Assembly: GCA_963555705.1 (NCBI GenBank)
Contig: OY743189.1
Span: 7,457,501 to 7,521,500 of the forward strand
DNA: 64,000 bases
From: Ligustrum vulgare
Lineage: Eukaryota; Streptophyta; Magnoliopsida; Lamiales; Oleaceae
Reading direction: 5' to 3'
How positions within the stretch are numbered: position 1 is the stretch's first letter; every line of letters starts with the position of its first letter. Shown here in pieces: positions 58,434-64,000 of this stretch. Position numbers and translations under genes: made by a program. A model generated the notes under the pieces. The model ran no database searches. It saw only the letters and a program-made list of their open reading frames with translations, and had not been told where the DNA came from.

Positions 58434-58711
58434 TGTTACGACCAGGGTCCCACTTAAGGGGTTGTCCCGGCCGTTAAATGACGGCGTACTGTCCTCACTG
58501 TACCAACACGGGTCTTTTCAGCATGCTTTGTCCTCACTCGCACACTCCCCGAGAAAACTTCCCAGGAGGTCACCCATCCCAGAATTGCTCCAAGCCAAGC
58601 ACGCTTAACTTTGGAGTTTCTAACGATGGACTTCCGGAAAAGAAGGTACACCTTGTTGGTATGAGTAGTACCTATCATTTCTTTTAAAATTTCCTGGCCT
58701 GGGGTGTTAGA
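58434..58711 (-). repeat. Cassandra LTR 3
   Basis: Same as the others, with about five private changes, including TTAGA in place of the terminal TTACA. The 5S-like part is at about 58556-58666. Confidence 0.93.
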
Positions 58712-59490
58712 ATGTCCTTCCTGACTTTAATACCATCTTTCGTCTTTCCTGGAATGTTCAACAATGTCCCAATGATGCTATCACAAACATTTTTCTCCAC
58801 GTGCATTACATCAAGACAATGCCTTACAGATAAGTGTTGCCAATAAAGTAGATCACAGAATATGGACATTTTCTTCCAAAGACTCTTCTGAGGAGGCTTA
58901 AAAGTTTTTCCAAACGAAACATCAAAATTTTTAACTCATTCATATACCTCACCTCCTGTTAATGGTAAGCGAGCTGTTCGAGCCTCGATTTTTCCATTGA
59001 ATGGATTTTTCTTCTTGCGATAAGGGTGGTCAGTAGGGAGAAATCTTCTATGACTCATAAAGACATTTTTCTTGCAGTTTCTCAACCAAAGATCAATCAT
59101 GTCTTCTTCATAAACGGGACATGCTTTAGGTCCTTTGTTAGTATAACCCGACAAGTTACCATAAACTGGAAAATCAGTTACGGTGCAAAATATCATAGCA
59201 CGTAAGGTGAAATTCATCTGAGTATATGCATCAAACACAGACACGCCTTCATCCCACAACAGTTTTAAATCTTCAATTAGTGGGGCTAGATAAACATCTA
59301 TGTCATTACCCGGTTGTTTGGGCCCTGATATTAACAAAGATAACATGATATACTTGCGCTTCATACATAACCAAGGAGGAAGATTGTAAATAGTCAAAAG
59401 AACCGGCCAAGTGCTATGTCGACTACTCATATTACCGTGTGGGTTCATCCCATCTGTACATAGTCCTAGCCTAAGATTTCTTTCTTCCCC
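58712..59490 (-). pseudogene. CACTA TNP2 transposase, catalytic core segment
   Basis: The - strand carries the Tnp2 core: LGLCTDGMNPHGNMSSRHST, WPVLLTIYNLPPWLCMKRKY, then DIDVYLAPLIEDLKLLWDEG, TVTDFPVYGNLSGY, KGPKACPVYEED, and RHCLDVMHVEKNVCDSIIGT. Acidic residues in CTDG, DFP and DVMHVEKN are those usually conserved in the family. A TGA at about 58937 stands where Arg (CGA) is expected, consistent with CpG decay. The segment ends at the Cassandra insertion. Confidence 0.9.
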
Positions 59491-60431
59491 CCAAACTTGG
59501 GAAACAGCCTATTAATATTCCTCCATTGAGGAGAATCAGCCATGTGTCTTAGTTTTCCATCTTCTTTTCTCCCGTTGGCATGCCACCGCAAGTTCTTTGC
59601 ATCCTTTGCATTGGCAAACAAACGTTTAAATCTTGGTATTACAGGTAAATACCATAACACCTTTGCCGGAGGGCTTTTCTTATCACCACAATTATCATTC
59701 ACGTTCTTCCGTTTATATCGTGATGCCCCACACTTTGGACATAGACGTAAGTCCTTGTAATCATTTCGATATAGTATACAATCATTTGGACATGCATGAA
59801 TCCTCTCAATCTCCATACCCATCGGGCACAACAATTTCTTTGCCTCGTAAATTGAACTAGGAAGTTCGTTATCTTCCGGAAGCATCTCTCGTAACAGTCC
59901 CAATAATGCCGTGAAACTCTTATCACTCCACCTATTGCTTTCTTTCAAGTTATACAATTTTAGTATAGCAGACAATTTAGTGAATTTATTACAATCAGAA
60001 AACAAAGGCTTCTCAGACTCGTTGAACAAGTTATCTAATACATGAGGTTTTTCAATGTATTCCCCTTGTATATCACGCATCATTTCGTCTATCATATCAT
60101 TCTCGTCATTTTCCAAATCATTCTCACAAATATTGCTTGAATTATTCTGCTGCTGATCACCAACATCGTCACTAGTGCTCGTCTTGGGAAGCACACTCTC
60201 ACCATGCCATATCCATTGTGTATAACCTTCCTTAAACCCACGACGAATCAAATGACTCTTCACTTGATCAAAACTACGAAACTTTCTCAAATTCTTACAA
60301 TCGTAACAAGGACACAAAATCATTGTTTCACATTTCTTTCTCTTATTTTCATCCGCACATTTCATAAACTCTTCAACACATTTTACATATTCACGTGTAT
60401 TACATCTGCCATACATCCAACCCCGATCCAT
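59466..60431 (-). pseudogene. CACTA TNP2 transposase, N-terminal segment (transposase-associated domain)
   Basis: The ATG at 60431 opens MDRGWMYGRCNTREYVKCVE, the signature of the transposase-associated domain (PF13963), with its zinc-type Cys residues (MILCPCYDCKNLR) and HLIRRGFKEGYTQWIWHGE. An acidic linker follows, then the start of Tnp2: LYNLKESNRWSDKSFTALLG, LCPMGMEIERIHACPNDCIL, YRNDYKDLRLCPKCGASRYK. A C-run (G-run on the coding strand) near 59488 has one base too many, and the frame shifts into the next segment. Before that break the frame is intact for 321 codons. Confidence 0.92.
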
Positions 60432-60439
60432 ATCAATGA

Positions 60440-61019
60440 CCTATATGTGAAGATATAATTAAATTTTTTTATTAGTTTTGAGTAAATATTTTTCATGATA
60501 CATCCTTAAAATACGATACTTTTTATGTTGGAAACTTCGTAATCTTATTACAATGATTATGTTTTATGTAATTATTTATTTAGTATGGTCAATTCTGTAA
60601 TAGTGAAAATCACTTTAAACTATAATTTTCTTTTTTATTTACAAAATTCTACAAAACTTTTGACAGAACATCCCCTATAAATTGGATTTAACCAACCTGT
60701 AGGAAGAATCAACATATCACAATAAACCAAAATGTTCAACCTCGACATATTCAAAAATCAAATACTACTCCAATCAAACTTTAACATCATCAACTACTCC
60801 AAGTTTAATTCGAAATCCATTCTCAATTCCCAAAAAGTCAAGCTAAGATTTCATGACTTAATATCTCATAATTTCAACTCCAATAATTAAAATATTAAAA
60901 TGTATCTATCTACTAACTTAAAATCAATATAAATTTAACACCCAAATTTATATATATTAAAATTTAATTAACACATCTATACATATTAACATGTAATTAA
61001 CATATTTATATAATAACAA

Positions 61020-61114
<95 letters not shown>

Positions 61115-61310
61115 CCTGTGTATATATTTTTGTGTGCGTATGTGTGTATGCGTATGTGTATATATATATACACACATATATATACACACATACATATACA
61201 CACATATATATTCTATAGACACATATATATACACACATACATATACACACATATATATTCTATAGACACATATATATACACACATACATATACATACATA
61301 TATACAAAAA
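60440..61310. other. CACTA D 5' non-coding region with complex microsatellite
   Basis: Upstream of the transposase ATG. 61021-61310 is a compound AC/AT repeat with a 50-60-bp unit (ATACACACATATATATTCTATAGACAC) repeated twice. A dispersed motif copy is at 60660-60715. Confidence 0.8.
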
Positions 61311-61319
61311 TGAGAATCG

Positions 61320-61560
61320 GGTCTTACAATGTAGGAGGCGACGGCGGTAGAGGAGTGCCGGGCGGTGGAGGTGGCGGTGGGAGAAGATGATTTCGTGAGA
61401 CGTGAGAGAGAGAGAGAGAGGCGTGAGAGTAGAGAGAAGAGAATTGTGAGAGTGAATTGTGAGAGAGAGGCGTGAGAGTAGTAGTACTGAAAGAGAGAAA
61501 GAGGCGCGAGAGTGTGTATGAAATTATCGGGAGAAAATTTATTATAAGAAAAGGCGTCGG
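61320..61560 (-). other. GA/CT-rich leader-like region of CACTA D
   Basis: On the - strand this is a CT-rich stretch followed by CACCGCCACCTCCACCGCC. Element A has a similar CT- and CCG-rich stretch at 420-620, so it is a conserved part of this CACTA family rather than a gene. Confidence 0.5.
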
Positions 61561-61784
61561 TTTAAGAAAAAACCAACGCGAGAAACCTCGGTTTCTCGCG
61601 TCAGTTCTCCTTGAACAGACGTGCAAAGTTGGCCGGTCCAACTTTACACATCGGTTTAAAATGGAAACCGATGCCTTTTCCTAAATTTTAATTACGAAAA
61701 TGACACCGTCCTATTTTACACGTCGATTTTTTGAAAAACCGACGTGTGTTCCTCATTTTTTTATGCCTTTTAGTACTAGTGGAT

Positions 61785-61977
61785 AGGGATACTAACACTT
61801 TCCACCTCAATTGGAGGCTCATCCCCAACCATCTCTTGTAATACACTCTCTAGACACGACATCTCAGACACATTAAAAGTGACATCCCTACTGATGATTA
61901 TTCTCACACCCTTTTGATTGTTTCACAACATATGCCCTTTAATTCTTTTAGTGTACCTTAGAAAGACACACTTTGTA
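61785..61977 (-). pseudogene. Copia integrase C-terminal fragment, 5' of the CACTA insertion
   Basis: The - strand reads TKCVFLRYTKRIKGH, then IIISRDVTFNVSEMSCLE and VGDEPPIEVESVSIP. This matches the KCxFLGY...SRDVxF motif at the end of copia integrases. The reading continues across CACTA D into 55123. Upstream it is separated from 63479 by about 1.5 kb of other DNA. Confidence 0.82.
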
Positions 61978-62744
61978 ACAACCAAAGTTTAAAATCCTAA
62001 ACATGGATGGGTTAAGTTCCTTTCACTTTATATGCGGAAATAAAACATATTACATATCAACATCATTATTTTTTATTGTAAAATTTTACCAAATTTTCGA
62101 AAAAGTCTCCTCTATAAATTGAACTTAATCAATCTGTAGAGAGTCATCGTAGCCAACCTGACAATTTAAAAAATCAATCACAACTTAACAATATTCAACA
62201 TTTCCAAAACCAATTCAACATCAATCTCCAAACTCCTTAACTATAAAAAATCTAAATTATAAACTTCAATAGAAGGAATATAAGATAAACTAAGCATTTC
62301 TGGAAATACCATAACTTATTTAAACTAAATTCAACCAAAACAATTTAAATAATAGACTAATAAAAGTATGACCAATAAAAAACTTATAAAAATCATTAAT
62401 TCAATTTTTAAAAGAAAATAATTGTGGTACTGTCTGAGGGTACCCCCAAGCGCTTTAATCGGGTCATCTAACTTTCATCATCTGAAATGTTGGGGAGAGA
62501 TTGAGGTGAGCTAAAGCTTAGAAAGTAAATCTTATGCACATGATTTATGCTCATGAGATGAATTGCTTTAAACACTTTGAAATATATATCCCTGTTTACT
62601 TTAACTTTTCATAACAAACTTTCACCTTTCAAAACTTTTACTTCAAACTTTCAAATATTTTTCCTTACTTTCGTGAGATCACTTGGTATATCTTCTTGTC
62701 AACCAAACAACAGTGGGTAATTCCTTATTTGGAACCAGATTCAC

Positions 62745-62842
62745 TCCACCGCAATGTAGTACATAAATTTTCGCTCCACCGCAATGCAGTGCCTTCATTT
62801 TTTATTTGTGTTCCCTCCACTGCAATGCGGTACATTAATTTT
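62745..62842. repeat. Degenerate tandem repeat, three units of about 33-55 bp
   Basis: CTCCACCGCAATGNNGT with a following TAAATTTT/CATTTTTT recurs at about 62746, 62775 and 62814. Confidence 0.75.
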
Positions 62843-62993
62843 TACTTTTGGTCGAGTACGTCATCGCTACCAGTGTGTGCACAGTTGGGGAAAGGAGGGA
62901 AAGGGGAGTGCGGCGTTAGCAAAGGTGGTGGTGGTGAAGTGAGGTGGCGGCAATGGTGAGGTTGCAGGCCGTAACCGAGTGGAAGGTTGCAGT

Positions 62994-63105
<112 letters not shown>

Positions 63106-63478
63106 GATTGGTTTGGGTGGGGGTTACGGGTTAAATTTTATTTTTCAAAAATTTTAGTTCCAACTTTAGGTAAATGTGCAATTTAGCCCAGAATTTTCAT
63201 TCACTTTTGAAATGTTACAAACTTTTTTCCTAACTTTAATTCAGATGCATTTAGGCACTTACAACTTAATAAAAATAGAATTAGCAAGCTTAACAATTAA
63301 AATAAACAATTAAACATAGAATTGCAAGTAAAAATTTTAAACTTTTTAATAGACACGTTGATCGTGATGCCATCCAAATCCTTCCACTGTAAAATAATAA
63401 TTACATTGAAATAATTTATAAGGATATTACCAGAACAATTACATGAAATTTAAGAAAGACATAAAATGAAAAACATTA

Positions 63479-63751
63479 TTACTCACTTCCAAGCTCTAAG
63501 TTCAAGATTTTCCTCAATTTGATGAGAAAACGCAGCACAACAAAAAGTTTTAAGTATATAGAATAATCAATGCATTTTTCATACCACTTTTCATAAGGAG
63601 TATCACCATTTAAAGTAGTGGAAGGAGTCATAGTAGTCAGATAACACACAGTCATAATAACTTTGTGGTGCATGATTCTCCATATAAAATTTTTCATTTT
63701 TATAGTACAACAATATAAAGAGAGATTACAGTGGAAGGGAAAATAAAACAA
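63479..63751 (-). pseudogene. Copia integrase fragment
   Basis: The - strand reads LNGDTPYEKWYEKCIDYSIY, the conserved TPYExWxGxKPxxxxLxVFG region of copia integrase. The FG CAAFSH continuation is in a shifted frame. It belongs to the same remnant as 61785-61977 and 54930-55123. The upstream catalytic core is not recognisable. Confidence 0.75.
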
Positions 63752-64000
63752 TTACAAAGTTATAAAGTGATATTACGAGAGTTGATAATATCATGACTTT
63801 TAAATTTCAAAACTGATATACTAAAAATATCTCATCATGTATCAATATAGTTGAGTTTCTTATTTTGATGCCAACATTTAAAATACAAAATGATGTATCA
63901 ATACATGTAGGTTATTTAGTTTAAAGGTTCCATATGTATCATTGTTTGCAAGCAGTTCATGTCATGGTTTAAACTTTATGAATTGAAGAAGAAGGAAGCT
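63752..64000. other. AT-rich end of the window
   Basis: No coding seen. ATGTATCAATAC-type motifs near 63836, 63892 and 63933 resemble those near 28480-30370. Confidence 0.5.

Larger units (their letters stand above)
57578..58711 (-). mobile_element. Cassandra TRIM retrotransposon multimer (three LTRs, two internal domains)
   Basis: Three 278-bp LTRs alternate with two 150-bp internal domains, giving an exact 428-bp period. Each LTR contains a 5S-rRNA-like segment, the defining trait of Cassandra. On the - strand each LTR is followed by AA and the PBS TGGTATCAGAGA, and preceded by a purine tract (ACGGGGGGTGATTG). The whole array is flanked by ATGTC (57573-57577 and 58712-58716), so it behaves as one insertion. 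The LTRs differ by only a few substitutions. No protein is encoded; replication would need proteins from other elements. Orientation is - by PBS and 5S direction. Confidence 0.95.
55127..61781 (-). mobile_element. CACTA element D, full length, with TNP2 and Ulp1 coding
   Basis: The termini are CACTAGTACAGAAA at 55127 and the inverse TACTAGTG ending at 61781. Both are flanked by GAT (55124-55126, 61782-61784), the 3-bp duplication of CACTA elements. Subterminal GGCGTCGGTT repeats lie at both ends. The coding strand is -: transposase from 60431 and an Ulp1-type domain down to 55828. A Cassandra multimer (57578-58711) interrupts the transposase. Without it the element would be about 5.5 kb. It inserted into a copia remnant. 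Its left 250 bp match the right end of element A, so both are one family. Confidence 0.93.

Noticed and set aside
57700..58666. A tandem array of 5S rRNA genes
   Set aside because: Only about 110 bp per unit resembles 5S, with strong divergence outside the promoter boxes. Each unit lies between LTR ends, PBS and polypurine tract.
57598..58687. Three near-identical open frames of about 70-75 codons on each strand (57598-57831, 58026-58259, 58454-58687)
   Set aside because: They are translations of the Cassandra LTR with its 5S-like segment and repeat with its 428-bp period. No protein family fits.
60957..61390. Cys/Tyr/Val-rich proteins across the AC/AT microsatellite
   Set aside because: Pure microsatellite translation.

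Overview
This window is repeat-rich, AT-rich nuclear DNA of a flowering plant, most likely a dicot; I cannot name the species. Every coding stretch I recognise belongs to a plant transposable element: CACTA, Mutator-like (MULE), hAT, Tourist and Stowaway MITEs, Ty1/copia, Ty3/gypsy, L1-type LINEs and a Cassandra 5S-bearing retrotransposon. I found no intact host gene, no tRNA gene, no true 5S/18S array and no CRISPR. Almost all coding regions carry frameshifts or stop codons.

Layout. 1-1288: end of a CACTA element with long palindromic subterminal repeats. 1367-3309: solo LTR (5-bp target duplication CAAAC) holding two tandem arrays. 4346-6105: truncated copia with 5' LTR, primer site and gag. 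6130-6324: Tourist MITE. About 6840-24285: remains of a large MULE with a mudrA-type transposase on the + strand and, convergent on the - strand, a DUF1985/Ulp1 (SUMO-protease-like) gene. This MULE is itself split by a hAT MITE (7469-8117), a LINE RNase H fragment (8130-8690), a CACTA carrying a captured glycine-rich-protein fragment (10069-15738) and another CACTA (17947-about 21475).

24300-29500 is mostly non-coding with Tourist MITEs. 29530-30060 is a gypsy gag remnant and 30600-31480 a decayed plant transposon protein. 32130-36637 is a non-coding LTR element present as a partial tandem (internal-LTR-internal-LTR). 37398-37783 is a long inverted repeat. 38250-40244 is a LINE. 40245-47940 is a degenerate Ty3/gypsy element of the Tat type with two RNase H domains. 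47941-54900 is non-coding, with one more Tourist MITE, an old direct duplication and a TIR element.

The right end is a three-level nest. A copia polyprotein remnant (- strand) is split by a CACTA (55127-61781, 3-bp duplication GAT). That CACTA encodes a TNP2 transposase followed by an Ulp1 protease domain, and its transposase is split by a Cassandra multimer (57578-58711, 5-bp duplication ATGTC). The Cassandra has three 278-bp LTRs, each with a 5S-rRNA-like region, separated by two identical-length 150-bp internal domains. The most notable themes are the clean nested chronology, the Cassandra multimer, and Ulp1-type protease genes in two unrelated DNA-transposon superfamilies within 40 kb.
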